Assembly (NCBI GenBank): GCA_019745155.1
Contig: JAIETM010000007.1
Location: 186,001 to 250,000 of the forward strand
Direction of reading: 5' to 3'
Source of the DNA: Chitinophagaceae bacterium
Lineage (GTDB): Bacteria; Bacteroidota; Bacteroidia; Chitinophagales; Chitinophagaceae
DNA: 64,000 bases
The notes beneath the pieces were generated by a model. It ran no database searches and was not told the DNA's origin. It worked only from the letters and a program-made list of their open reading frames with translations. The translations under genes and the position numbers were made by a program. This document shows positions 15,805 through 24,946 of this stretch, in pieces; the stretch's first letter is position 1, and each line of letters opens with the position of its first letter.

Positions 15805-16505
15805 GCAGTGAAAAAGGCAATATTCTTTTGGTAGAAGATGAAGAGAACCTCCACGAGGCACTTAAACTGAACCTTGAGCTGGAGGGTTATACAGTAACTT
15901 CTGCATTCGATGGAGCTGCTGCTTTGGAAGCCGTTGCCGGAGAATACTTTGATCTCATCATCCTGGATGTGATGTTGCCTGAGTTGGATGGCATCAGCGT
16001 TACGGAAACTATCCGAGTAAAGAATAGTGAGTTGCCCATACTGATTCTAAGTGCGAAAAGCAATAGCTCAGACCGCGTGCTTGGATTGAAAAAAGGTGCA
16101 GATGATTATCTCACCAAACCCTTTAACTTGGAAGAACTCTTATTGCGTGTAGAGAAACTGATTGATAAGAATAAGAAACTACAGGAGAAAGAGAGTATTG
16201 GCGATACTTATCAGTTTGGCAATAATACGATCGACTTCAAAGCGCAGGAAGCCATTGGTATTACTGGCGAAATCATTACCCTTAGCAAGAAAGAAGCACA
16301 GCTACTCAAGCTGCTGATTGAGAACAAAGGCGAAGTGGTTACGCGTGAAAAGATTCTGCAGATTGTTTGGGGCTATAATGTCTATCCTTCTACTAGAACC
16401 ATTGATAATTTTATCCTGAGTTTCCGAAAATATTTTGAAACCGATAGCCGTAATCCACGTCACTTCCACTCTGTACGTGGTGTTGGCTATAAGTACACAG
16501 ATTAA
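15801..16505 (+). CDS. OmpR-family response regulator
   Basis: Partner of the preceding kinase. The receiver domain has acidic VEDEENL near the N-terminus, phospho-acceptor Asp56 in LIILDVMLPELDG and the conserved Lys in YLTKPFNLEEL. The C-terminal winged helix (about 140-234) has LSKKEAQLLKLLIENKGEVVTREKILQ and ends SVRGVGYKY, a standard OmpR/PhoB DNA-binding domain. The regulon is unknown; linkage to gldH hints at envelope or motility control, which is inference. Confidence 0.94.
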   Translation: MSSEKGNILLVEDEENLHEALKLNLELEGYTVTSAFDGAAALEAVAGEYFDLIILDVMLPELDGISVTETIRVKNSELPILILSAKSNSSDRVLGLKKGADDYLTKPFNLEELLLRVEKLIDKNKKLQEKESIGDTYQFGNNTIDFKAQEAIGITGEIITLSKKEAQLLKLLIENKGEVVTREKILQIVWGYNVYPSTRTIDNFILSFRKYFETDSRNPRHFHSVRGVGYKYTD

Positions 16506-16565
16506 GCTGGTTTGGCACAATAAAAACAGTGCTTTGAGCGTCTCTGTAAAGAGAAAAATGTCTTC

Positions 16566-17699
16566 ATGTCGCTGCAAACCATTATCGATTTTTTAGATCC
16601 CATTAGTGTTGCTCATATTAGTTTAGACGAAGCCTATAAGCCTACGCAGATAGGTCAGCATATTACCGTATACGAAGAGGAGTTCCCGGATTTACAGGAA
16701 GCAGACTTGATCCTGATTGGCTGTACAGAAATGCGTGGCGGTGCATCAGAAGTATCGCAATCGAATAGTCCGGATAAAGTACGTCGTGAATTTTACCAAC
16801 TCTTTTATTGGCACAAGGATGTAAAAGTGGCGGATATTGGTAATATTAAAATCGGTGCCACTTTATTAGATACATATGCTGCATTGCGTGAAGTATTGAC
16901 GGAATTAATCTTGCTCAATAAAAAAGTATTGATCCTCGGTGGTTCACATGATGTAACCATGGCGCAGTATGGGGCCTATGCATCATTGAAACGTATCATT
17001 GAAGCTAGCTGTGTGGATGCGCGCATGGATATGGATACAGACAGCTTGCTTCCTGCGGATAATTTCCTGATGGAACTTTTTACATCAGAGCCCAATTTCC
17101 TGCGTCATTATAACCATATCGGTTTCCAGAGTTATTATGTGCATCCCGGTATGCTGGAAACCATTGATAAACTTCGTTTCGATTGCTATCGCGTAGGTAA
17201 GGTGAAGGAAGATATTCAGGAAATGGAGCCTTGTATTCGCAACAGCCATATGCTCACTTTCGACATTGCTGCTATCCAGCATGCACATGCACCAGCAAAT
17301 AGGTTAACGCCAAACGGTTTTAATGGTGAAGAAGCTTGTACATTGATGCAATTTGCAGGTATGAGTAATCATATCAGTACTATTGGTTTGTATGGCTATA
17401 TAGCAGAGTGGGATGAACATGAACTTACGGCCAAGCAATTGGCGCACATGATCTGGTACCTGATGGATGGCATCTTCCGCCTCAAGCATGAAGCAGACAT
17501 GGAAGACAAGAATAATTTCAATGAATTCACCATGGCTTTTGCTGAAGTGGAAACCACTTTTATTCAAAGCAAGAAAACTGGCCGTTGGTGGATGCGCATG
17601 CCTGATGGTTCTTATATCGCCAGTAACCAGCGCGATTATATGATTGCCGCCGGTAATGATATTCCGGAAAGATGGCTGCGTGCCATGGAGCGTATGTAA
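16566..17699 (+). CDS. Ureohydrolase (arginase/formimidoylglutamase)-family protein, degenerate metal site
   Basis: Has the arginase-fold framework but not the full dimanganese site. The motif normally GGDHS is GGSHD (His128 kept). DAHxD is DARMD at 151-155 (His replaced by Arg153). SxDxD is TFDIA at 231-235 (Asp233 kept, second Asp replaced by Ala235). So at least two of the six usual metal ligands are missing. The length, 377 aa, is longer than typical ureohydrolases, with an extra C-terminal segment rich in aromatics. Databases often call such Bacteroidota proteins formimidoylglutamase; on the visible residues ordinary Mn-dependent catalysis is doubtful. Sits between the two-component system and dacB; function unknown. 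Confidence 0.75.
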   Translation: MSLQTIIDFLDPISVAHISLDEAYKPTQIGQHITVYEEEFPDLQEADLILIGCTEMRGGASEVSQSNSPDKVRREFYQLFYWHKDVKVADIGNIKIGATLLDTYAALREVLTELILLNKKVLILGGSHDVTMAQYGAYASLKRIIEASCVDARMDMDTDSLLPADNFLMELFTSEPNFLRHYNHIGFQSYYVHPGMLETIDKLRFDCYRVGKVKEDIQEMEPCIRNSHMLTFDIAAIQHAHAPANRLTPNGFNGEEACTLMQFAGMSNHISTIGLYGYIAEWDEHELTAKQLAHMIWYLMDGIFRLKHEADMEDKNNFNEFTMAFAEVETTFIQSKKTGRWWMRMPDGSYIASNQRDYMIAAGNDIPERWLRAMERM

Positions 17700-17722
17700 A
17701 CAGGTTTCTGTACCTTTTCACT

Positions 17723-19033
17723 ATGTTATTCAAGCATCTGTATCGCATTTCTTTGCTCAGTGCAATGGCACTCTTGTTTGCATGTAATGTTGCTAAAAAG
17801 CTTCAGCAAACAGCCGAAACAAGCATTTTACATAAGCCTGAATTGGCTAATGCGCATATTGGTATCAGTTTGTACAACCCAGCTAAGGGAACTTATCTAT
17901 ACAATTATCAGGGCAACAAATATTTTGTTCCTGCAAGCAATACTAAAATCGTTACCTGTTATGCTGCGATGAAGCATTTGGGTGATAGCATCGTTGGCTT
18001 GCAATACATTCCAACTGAAACTGGTCTCACAGCAAAATTTACAGGTGATCCAACCTTACTGCATGCTGATTTCAAGAAACATCCGGTTGCTGATTTCATC
18101 AAGCAACATGCAGATGAGCTAATCATCACTTTGCCTGAATGGAAGACTGAAAAATACGGTAGCGGCTGGGCATGGAATGATTATGATGCAGCCTATATGC
18201 CTGAGCGTTCTGCTGCCCCAGTCTATGGCAATGTGGTCCGTTTTACCAAACGTGGTAACAACTTAATCACGACGCCTAAATTATTCAAAGACTCTGTCAG
18301 CATCTTCGCTGATTTGCGCAGTGATAATATTCGCATCAATCGCCCACAAGCTTCGAATATTTTTCAGGTAGAAAAGGGTGGTGGTCGTTTTACGAGCACA
18401 GAAATGCCCTTTGTAACCAATGATGCTTTGTCTGTAGCATTGCTGGAAGACAGTTTGGGTAAAACCATTCAGTTCTTGGATTCGGAAAGTATTGCAGACA
18501 CTGTTTGGAAGAAAGTCTACTCACAACATACAGATTCCCTACTCAAGCCCATGATGCATAGAAGCGATAATTTCTATGCAGAGCAAACCTTATTGATGAT
18601 TAGTCAGCAAATGCTGGGTTATATGAGCGATAATAAGGTGATGGATACTTTATTGAAAACAGACTTCGCTAGCTTACCACAAGCACCCCGCTGGGCAGAT
18701 GGTAGCGGACTCAGTAGATACAATCTTTTTACCCCGCAAGACTTTGTACAGATCCTAGCCAAGATGAAACAGGAATTTAGCTGGAAGCGTATCAGTACCA
18801 TTTTCCCAACAGGTGGCAGTGGCACTTTGAGTGGCTATTATAAAGAACTTAATGGAAAGCTGTTTGCAAAAACAGGCACATTAAGCGGACAAGTAGCATT
18901 GAGTGGTTTTCTCGAAACAGCGAAAGGAACACCATTGATTTTCTCTGTGCTAGTGAATAATCACCAAACATCTGCTACAACAGTAAGGCGTGCTGTAGAG
19001 CAGTTCCTGTTACAGGTGTATCAAACACAGTAA
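17723..19033 (+). CDS. dacB: D-alanyl-D-alanine carboxypeptidase/endopeptidase (PBP4, peptidase S13)
   Basis: Trims peptidoglycan stem peptides and cross-links in the periplasm. Penicillin-binding motifs in order: SxxK as SNTK (Ser72, Lys75), SxN as SDN in HRSDNFYAEQ, and KTG in FAKTGTLSG. The N-terminus carries a lipobox-like LLFAC, so it may be a lipoprotein. I chose the ATG at 17723; a reading from 17672 would overlap the previous gene and lose the signal peptide. 436 aa, normal for class C PBP. The stop codon abuts the convergent mutL stop with no gap. Confidence 0.93.
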   Translation: MLFKHLYRISLLSAMALLFACNVAKKLQQTAETSILHKPELANAHIGISLYNPAKGTYLYNYQGNKYFVPASNTKIVTCYAAMKHLGDSIVGLQYIPTETGLTAKFTGDPTLLHADFKKHPVADFIKQHADELIITLPEWKTEKYGSGWAWNDYDAAYMPERSAAPVYGNVVRFTKRGNNLITTPKLFKDSVSIFADLRSDNIRINRPQASNIFQVEKGGGRFTSTEMPFVTNDALSVALLEDSLGKTIQFLDSESIADTVWKKVYSQHTDSLLKPMMHRSDNFYAEQTLLMISQQMLGYMSDNKVMDTLLKTDFASLPQAPRWADGSGLSRYNLFTPQDFVQILAKMKQEFSWKRISTIFPTGGSGTLSGYYKELNGKLFAKTGTLSGQVALSGFLETAKGTPLIFSVLVNNHQTSATTVRRAVEQFLLQVYQTQ

Positions 19034-20872
19034 TTATTTGCGGAACATATTGTCCAGATAATCTTCTTTATACTCGAGATAAGTAGGGCTGCCGCTAGGT
19101 GTGATATTTGGTGTTTGGCATTGCAATAAATCTTCTATCAGTTGCAGCATCTCTTGTTGGCTAAGGCTTTGTCCGGCTTTAATTGCTTGCTGACGTGCCA
19201 TACAGCGGATCAATTGCTCGCGCTTGCTGAACTTTACATCACTGCTGAAATGCTTGTATTGCTCTAATAAGAGTTCAATAGAATGTTTTTCATTACCTGC
19301 GAGAATATCAGCTGGTGTTCCATGGATGATAAAACTATCCTTACCAAAATATTCAAGCTGATAGCCAAGACTATTCACTTCAGGTAATAAGTCTTCTAAT
19401 AAAACTGCATCAGGTGTGCTCAAATCCAATGTAACAGGAAACAAGGTTTTCTGTGTAGGCATTTTCTGCTGATGGGCTGCACCGTAACGCTCATACAATA
19501 CACGTTCATGTGCGAGTTGCTGATGCACCAACAGAAAACCATTCATCGCAGAAGCAATGATATAGGTGTTGTGCAATTGCAATAAGGGTGCATCCTGTTT
19601 TAGGGCAATGGATTGCTTCTTGGGTTTGCCATACAATAAATCCTCCGTTGAACTCTGTTGCCATTGTTCTTCCGGTTGTTTGAATTGGTCCAGCATGGAA
19701 CTCCAATGACCTAAGCCTTTGTTGCTGCTGGGCGCAATCTTATGTGCCTGATTTTTCTGCGTAAAAGTTTGATACAGATCAGAACTGGATGCCTGTGTCT
19801 GTTGTGTTTCAGTAAATGGTTTACTCACTGCATCCAATTGCTGAATGTCTGCATTGAGCGAAAAGTCTAGCGATGGTGCAACAGAGAACTGCGCCAATGC
19901 ATGTTTCACAGCTGCCTGTACAAATGCATAAACAATCTTTTCATCCTCAAACTTGATTTCCTGCTTGGTAGGATGCACATTGATATCTAACTGCGTAGGA
20001 TCCAGTTCAATAAACAAGACATAGGTAGGGAAACTGTCTTTGGCAATCAATCCTTCAAAAGCGCTGTTTACTGCATGGTTGAGGTAAGCGCTTCTGATGA
20101 AACGATTATTTACAAAGAAATACTGTTCACCCCTGGTTTTGCGTGCCGTATCGGGCTTGCCCACAAAACCCTGAATATTCATATAATCTGTTTGCTCAGC
20201 AACATGCACCAGTTTGGTATTGTACTGGTTGCCGAGTAATTGCAGTATTCGTTGTTTTAAACTACCGCTTTCTAGATAGTAAACTTGTTGCCCGTTTGCA
20301 GTAAGCGAAAAAATGATCTTGGGAAAAGCCATGGCTACGCGGATAAACTCATCTACGATATGGCGCATCTCAGCAGCATTGCTTTTCAGAAAATTTCTTC
20401 TGGCAGGCACATTGAAGAATAAGTTCTTCATACTGATGCTGGTACCTGTTGGCGCTGCACAAGGCTCCTGCTTGGTTACCTTGCTGTTTTCAATCTCCAG
20501 ATAAGTGCCTAATTGCTCATGCTCCTGTCTGGTTTTCATTTCCACCTGAGCCACAGCGGCAATGGAAGCTAGTGCTTCACCACGAAAACCCATGGTGCGG
20601 ATATGGAACAAATCTTCAATCGCCCTGATCTTGCTAGTTGCATGGCGTTCAAATGCCATCCGCGCATCGGTCATGCTCATGCCCTTGCCATTATCTATCA
20701 CCTGCACCAAAGCCTTACCCGCGTCAGTAACAATGAGTTTGATTTCGGTAGCGCCGGCGTCAATGGCATTCTCGAGTAATTCCTTCACTGCGCTGGCAGG
20801 TCTTTGAATCACTTCGCCAGCGGCTATCTGGTTGGCTAAATTATCAGGGAGTAATTGAATAATATCCGGCAC
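19034..20872 (-). CDS. mutL: DNA mismatch repair protein MutL
   Basis: GHKL ATPase that links MutS mismatch recognition to strand processing. N-terminal motifs: ELLENAIDAGATEI, DNGKGM, MGFRGEALASIAAV and GTSISMKNLFFNVPARRNFL. The C-terminal dimerisation domain is present, but the endonuclease motif normally DQHAxxE reads HQQLAHERVLYE (about residue 450), ACHxA-type residues read ARQQAIKAG, and CPHGRP is replaced by TPSGSPT. The nuclease site therefore looks degenerate. 612 aa. Convergent with dacB; divergent from the lipoprotein gene at 20970. Confidence 0.95.
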   Translation of the reverse strand: MPDIIQLLPDNLANQIAAGEVIQRPASAVKELLENAIDAGATEIKLIVTDAGKALVQVIDNGKGMSMTDARMAFERHATSKIRAIEDLFHIRTMGFRGEALASIAAVAQVEMKTRQEHEQLGTYLEIENSKVTKQEPCAAPTGTSISMKNLFFNVPARRNFLKSNAAEMRHIVDEFIRVAMAFPKIIFSLTANGQQVYYLESGSLKQRILQLLGNQYNTKLVHVAEQTDYMNIQGFVGKPDTARKTRGEQYFFVNNRFIRSAYLNHAVNSAFEGLIAKDSFPTYVLFIELDPTQLDINVHPTKQEIKFEDEKIVYAFVQAAVKHALAQFSVAPSLDFSLNADIQQLDAVSKPFTETQQTQASSSDLYQTFTQKNQAHKIAPSSNKGLGHWSSMLDQFKQPEEQWQQSSTEDLLYGKPKKQSIALKQDAPLLQLHNTYIIASAMNGFLLVHQQLAHERVLYERYGAAHQQKMPTQKTLFPVTLDLSTPDAVLLEDLLPEVNSLGYQLEYFGKDSFIIHGTPADILAGNEKHSIELLLEQYKHFSSDVKFSKREQLIRCMARQQAIKAGQSLSQQEMLQLIEDLLQCQTPNITPSGSPTYLEYKEDYLDNMFRK

Positions 20873-20969
20873 GCTTGTTTTGCTTAAAGGGCGTAAAAAT
20901 AGGCAGTTCCTTGTACAACTAAACCAACAGACTGCTTATTCCGTACCTTTAGGCAAACAATATCATCCA

Positions 20970-21542
20970 ATGAAGCGATTCTTATGGTTTTTACCGCTGC
21001 TGCTCTTGGCTGCATGTACCAAAGAGGACTTATTCAAAAACGACTTGAAGGGTGTATGGGTGAGTTATACCATCCAGAAAGGGGCACAAAGCTCAGATCA
21101 GGCCAAAACACAGCCAGTTACTTTGGATTCACTGCGCTTTATCGTGCAGTTTGATAATTCAGCCAGATACACAACGGTTAGTCCGTCTAACCAGTCCGAT
21201 ATCAATAAGCTGTATGGCTTTTCAGACAATAATAAGCAGCACCATGAGTTTAGTGCGCGTATTGGCTGGCGCTGGTTCAATAATCAATTGGAATTATTGG
21301 GCTATAACTACAACAATTCTGTGAACGACTGGCGCTTTATTACCGCTGTTCCTTTGAATACGGAAATCCCTTGCTCTATCAAGGTTTCCGGCAATCAGTA
21401 TATTATCAATGTAAATGGAGTAACGGTTAGCATGCCCAGAGCTGCAACCACAGCAAAAGCAGAAGGGTATAAGCTCTTTCCCTTCTTTGGCGGAACAGAA
21501 AATGCCCCTCAGCTGATCACCATCAAGATTAAAGAACTGTAA
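20970..21542 (+). CDS. Hypothetical lipoprotein, lipocalin-like size
   Basis: Not recognised as a named family. The ATG at 20970 gives a clean lipoprotein signal, MKRFLWFLPLLLLAAC, with lipobox LAAC; the upstream extension to 20880 is unsupported. The mature part (about 170 aa) begins KGVWVSYTIQ, alternates hydrophobic and polar residues in strand-like runs, and contains DWRFITAVPLNTEIPC, suggesting a beta-rich fold. Single gene between divergent mutL and a terminator. Confidence 0.7.
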   Translation: MKRFLWFLPLLLLAACTKEDLFKNDLKGVWVSYTIQKGAQSSDQAKTQPVTLDSLRFIVQFDNSARYTTVSPSNQSDINKLYGFSDNNKQHHEFSARIGWRWFNNQLELLGYNYNNSVNDWRFITAVPLNTEIPCSIKVSGNQYIINVNGVTVSMPRAATTAKAEGYKLFPFFGGTENAPQLITIKIKEL

Positions 21543-21552
21543 ATATTGACCA

Positions 21553-21577
21553 GCCCTTCTTCGGAAGGGCTTTTTCT
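21553..21577 (+). terminator. Rho-independent terminator with TTCG tetraloop
   Basis: AGCCCTTC (21553-21560), loop TTCG, GAAGGGCT (21565-21572), then TTTTC. It closes the lipoprotein gene. Confidence 0.85.
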
Positions 21578-21609
21578 TGTCCAGTCCTCGCCAACAGCGC
21601 GTATTTTTG
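21577..21609 (+). promoter_or_regulatory. Predicted promoter of the M3 peptidase gene
   Basis: CTTG at 21577-21580 (one mismatch to TTTG), a 21-bp spacer and a perfect TAnnTTTG (TATTTTTG, 21602-21609). It lies 17 bp before the ATG at 21627, leaving a very short leader and supporting that start. Confidence 0.5.
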
Positions 21610-21626
21610 CGCTTCAAATTCGTACT

Positions 21627-23345
21627 ATGGAACTGAGTGCTGCAATTGAAAAACTGCCCCGCCATTTTTTGCCGAAAGATTTTACTGTCACTACTTGGGA
21701 AGCTTTGGAGCCCTGGTTTAAAAACCTGTTAGAGCGTCCTATCAGTAGTGTAGATGAATTGGAGCAATGGCTGCGCGATATGAGTGAGTTGGAAGCTGTG
21801 GTGAGTGAAGATGCCTGCTGGCGTCAAATCCGCATGACTTGCGATACAACAGATAAAGCCCTAGAAGAAGCTTTTAATTTCTTCTTCATGGAAATTCAAC
21901 CAAAGCTGCAACCTTATGCAGATGCGCTGAACAAAAAACTCATCGCTTCACCATATACGACTGAATTACCGCAGGAAAAATATTTCACTTATCTGCGTAA
22001 CGTAAAGAAGAATATTGAACTCTATCGCGAAGCCAATATCCCATTGCAAGCAGAACTGAGTGTGATGCAACAGCAATACGGTGCGATTGCTGGTAAGATG
22101 ACGATTGAGGTAAACGGACAAGAATACACGTTGCAACAAGCAGGTAAGTTCTTAGAGAGTCATGACCGTAACCTGCGCGAAACAGTGTACCGTAAAATTC
22201 AAGAACGCAGATTGCAAGATAAAGACGCCATGCACCAACTCTATACTCAGCTCATTGAGAAAAGACATCAAGTGGCAGTCAATGCAGGCTTTGCAAACTA
22301 TCGCGATTATAAGTTCGCTGAAATGGGTCGCTTCGATTATACCAAGGAAGATTGTTTCCAGTTTCACGAAGCAGTGAAATTGCATGTGCTTCCGCTGATT
22401 GAAAAAATTTATCAAAAGAAAAAAGCCAAGCTGGGCTTGGATACTTTACGCCCATGGGATACCGAAGCAGAACCTGAAGGTGTTCAGCCACTCAAACCAT
22501 TTACAGATGGTAAAGATTTGCTGAATAAATCCATCACCTGCTTTGAATCATTGCATCCATTCTTCGCCAATTGTTTGCGCAAGATGGATGAACTCAAGCA
22601 TTTTGATTTAGAAAGCCGCAAAGGCAAAGCGCCCGGTGGGTATAACTGTCCGCTCGCAGAAAGTGGTGCGCCATTCATTTTCATGAATGCAGCCGGACAA
22701 ATGAGTGATGTTACTACCATGGTACACGAAGGTGGTCATGCCATTCATTCTTTCTTATCGCATAACTTGGAATTAAGTGCATTCAAAGAATATCCAACTG
22801 AGATTGCAGAAGTAGCTAGCATGGCAATGGAATTGTTTAGCATGAATCATTGGCAGGCTTTCTTCAATAATGAAGCAGATTTGCAACGTGCCAAAGAACA
22901 TCAGTTAGAGCGCACCATCACCATCTTCCCATGGATTGCCATCATCGATAAATTTCAACATTGGGTATACGAGCATCCTACGCATACTGTTGAAGAAAGA
23001 ACAGCTGCTTGGATGAGCATCCTGAATGAGTTTTCTACCAATAGTATTGATTACACCGGCTTAGAAGCTTTCCGCGAAATAGGCTGGCAGCGTCAATTGC
23101 ATTTGTTTGAAGTGCCCTTCTATTATATCGAGTACGGTATTGCACAATTGGGGGCAATTGGTTTGTGGATGCAGTATCAACAAAATCCTGATCAAGCCAT
23201 TCATAACTATGTGCAGGCATTGTCCTTAGGTGGTACGAAAACATTACCTGAACTGTATGCAGCTGCGGGTGTGGAATTCAATCTCTCGCCTGATTACATC
23301 AAAACATTGATGGAGTTTACCGCAGCAGAAATGGAGAAACTATAA
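21627..23345 (+). CDS. M3-family oligoendopeptidase (PepF-like)
   Basis: Zinc oligopeptidase that degrades short peptides in the cytoplasm; no signal peptide. The HExxH site is HEGGHAIHSF (about residue 366), with the downstream Glu in EYPTEIAEVASMAMELF. An N-terminal helical M3 region contains YFTYLRNVKKNIELYREA and YGAIAGKMTIEVNGQEYT, as in PepF/M3 oligoendopeptidases. I chose the ATG at 21627 (MELSAAIEKL) because the longer reading starts before the predicted promoter and covers a terminator. 572 aa, normal. Confidence 0.93.
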   Translation: MELSAAIEKLPRHFLPKDFTVTTWEALEPWFKNLLERPISSVDELEQWLRDMSELEAVVSEDACWRQIRMTCDTTDKALEEAFNFFFMEIQPKLQPYADALNKKLIASPYTTELPQEKYFTYLRNVKKNIELYREANIPLQAELSVMQQQYGAIAGKMTIEVNGQEYTLQQAGKFLESHDRNLRETVYRKIQERRLQDKDAMHQLYTQLIEKRHQVAVNAGFANYRDYKFAEMGRFDYTKEDCFQFHEAVKLHVLPLIEKIYQKKKAKLGLDTLRPWDTEAEPEGVQPLKPFTDGKDLLNKSITCFESLHPFFANCLRKMDELKHFDLESRKGKAPGGYNCPLAESGAPFIFMNAAGQMSDVTTMVHEGGHAIHSFLSHNLELSAFKEYPTEIAEVASMAMELFSMNHWQAFFNNEADLQRAKEHQLERTITIFPWIAIIDKFQHWVYEHPTHTVEERTAAWMSILNEFSTNSIDYTGLEAFREIGWQRQLHLFEVPFYYIEYGIAQLGAIGLWMQYQQNPDQAIHNYVQALSLGGTKTLPELYAAAGVEFNLSPDYIKTLMEFTAAEMEKL

Positions 23346-23351
23346 AATGAA

Positions 23352-23381
23352 AATCCCCGCTGAATAGCGGGGATTGTTTTA
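23352..23381. terminator. Bidirectional terminator
   Basis: AATCCCCGCT (23352-23361), loop GAAT, AGCGGGGATT (23366-23375), flanked by T-rich sequence on the plus side and A-rich sequence on the other. Placed between the convergent M3 peptidase and ricT genes, so it can serve both. Confidence 0.8.
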
Positions 23382-24731
23382 TGCTTTCGGTTCATTTGGT
23401 CTCTGTGGGCCACGATTACCACCGGGTCTGTTCCCTTGTTGTGGTGGTCTTTGCTGTGGTGGTCTGTTGGGTCCGCCTTGCTGTGGCTTATTGCCTGGTT
23501 GTTGTGGACGCTGCGGTTGATTAGGTCTTTGCTGTTGTGGTCCGCGAGTCGCTTGTCCGCCACCTTGTTGCGGCGGTCTATTGTCTGGTCTGCGGTCACC
23601 AGCACCGCGTTGTTCACGGTCACGATCGCGGCGCTTTTTGCTATTGCGTTCCAAACTGCGCAAGCTGATTTGTCCTACCACATCCACAAAAGCAGGTTCT
23701 GCTTCGCGTGGTTTGCTGCTCACCACTTCTACAGGTTGCAGTTCTTCTGGTCTAATGCCTTGCGCATTCAAACGCTTGATTTCTTTCACACGCTGAATGG
23801 TGAGTGGGTATTGCTTATTGCTATCAGGCAACACATACCACATCAGGTTCTTGAAAATATCTTTTTTGATAAGGTTGGCACGGCCACGAGCTGTTTCAAT
23901 GTATTCTGCATTATCTGGGAAATGCTGCAAAGCATCCAGATAAGTATCGAGTTCGTAGTTCAAACAACATTTCAAACGGCCACACTGTCCGCTCAATTTG
24001 GTTTGGTTAATACTCAGGTTCTGGTAACGAGCAGCAGTGGTATTCACACTCTTGAAATCATGCAACCAAGTGCTGCAACAGAGTTCACGTCCGCAAGAAC
24101 CAATACCGCCTACTTTAGCAGCTTCCTGGCGGATACCAATCTGGCGCATTTCCACCTTTACTTTAAAGTCGGATGCGTATTGCTTAATCAGTTCGCGAAA
24201 ATCTACACGATCATCAGCAGTATAGAAGAAAGTGGCTTTCTTACCATCTGCCTGCAATTCCACTTCTGTGAGTTTCATCTGCAGGTTCAGGCTGCGGGCA
24301 ATCGCGCGGCTACGTGCCAGCATTTCTCTTTCGCGTCCTTTAGACGTGCGATAGATTTCAATATCTCTTTCAGAAGCTTTGCGCAGAATTTTTTTCATCT
24401 CAGGGTTGAACTCATCCACGCCGCGCTTTTTCAATTGCAGACGAACCAGCTCACCGCTCAGATTTACTTCGCCCACATCAAAACCACCCGCACCTTCTAC
24501 AGTAACGAGCTCGCCTTTTGCGAAATATTGTAAAGTTGGATTACGGTAAAATTCTTTACGGCTTCCTTGGTTAAAGCTAATCTCTACTACTTTGCAGGAA
24601 CTTTCGGGGTCGCTGAAAGGCAGGTTCATCAGCCAGTCGTGCACGTTCAAGCGGTTACAACCGCCCGTGCTGCAACCTCCGTTGCTTTTACATCCATTGG
24701 GTTTCCCCGTTCCACAAGATCCACAGCCCAT
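23379..24731 (-). CDS. ricT: PSP1-domain protein RicT with Q/P/G-rich tail
   Basis: Homologue of RicT, in Bacillus part of an iron-sulfur complex that affects RNase Y and RNA maturation. A Cys-rich N-terminus (MGCGSCGTG, then CNRLNVHDWL) precedes the PSP1 C-terminal domain, with GSCGRELCCSTWL and SGQCGRLKCCLNYELDTY, likely Fe-S ligands. The last roughly 75 residues (about 375-450) are low complexity, rich in Gln, Pro, Gly, Arg and Asn. Such tails are common in Bacteroidota versions and may bind RNA (inference). Downstream of holB on the same strand. Confidence 0.88.
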   Translation of the reverse strand: MGCGSCGTGKPNGCKSNGGCSTGGCNRLNVHDWLMNLPFSDPESSCKVVEISFNQGSRKEFYRNPTLQYFAKGELVTVEGAGGFDVGEVNLSGELVRLQLKKRGVDEFNPEMKKILRKASERDIEIYRTSKGREREMLARSRAIARSLNLQMKLTEVELQADGKKATFFYTADDRVDFRELIKQYASDFKVKVEMRQIGIRQEAAKVGGIGSCGRELCCSTWLHDFKSVNTTAARYQNLSINQTKLSGQCGRLKCCLNYELDTYLDALQHFPDNAEYIETARGRANLIKKDIFKNLMWYVLPDSNKQYPLTIQRVKEIKRLNAQGIRPEELQPVEVVSSKPREAEPAFVDVVGQISLRSLERNSKKRRDRDREQRGAGDRRPDNRPPQQGGGQATRGPQQQRPNQPQRPQQPGNKPQQGGPNRPPQQRPPQQGNRPGGNRGPQRPNEPKA

Positions 24732-24735
24732 ATTA

Positions 24736-24927
24736 TCAGGTTACAATGGTTAAAATTATAGGGCAGGTGGTGGTACCGGCTGTTGAATAGCCATCATCTG
24801 TTGTTGTGTCACTCACTGCACCGTTCGGTACAAAGCCCGGCAGGCAATCGAGAGATATATGAAGTAACGAGGATGATTCGCTTTCTGCCACACAGTTGCC
24901 TGTGTTGTTCCAAACGCACCTAGCCAT
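24736..24927 (-). CDS. Doubtful small ORF between holB and ricT
   Basis: An ATG at 24927 opens a 63-codon frame beginning MARCVWNNTGNC, with four Cys and a Thr-rich end. It fills most of the 215-bp gap between holB and ricT on the same strand and ends 4 bp before the ricT ATG. I recognise no family, signal peptide or domain. Spacing and strand fit an operon member, but chance cannot be excluded. Confidence 0.25.
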   Translation of the reverse strand: MARCVWNNTGNCVAESESSSLLHISLDCLPGFVPNGAVSDTTTDDGYSTAGTTTCPIILTIVT

Positions 24928-24946
24928 TATGCCGGCCAAACCGGCG

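Noticed and set aside
23436-24533. 365-codon plus-strand ORF
   Set aside because: Lies wholly antisense to ricT; its hydrophobic, Ser/Leu-rich composition reflects the complement of a Gln/Pro-rich coding region.
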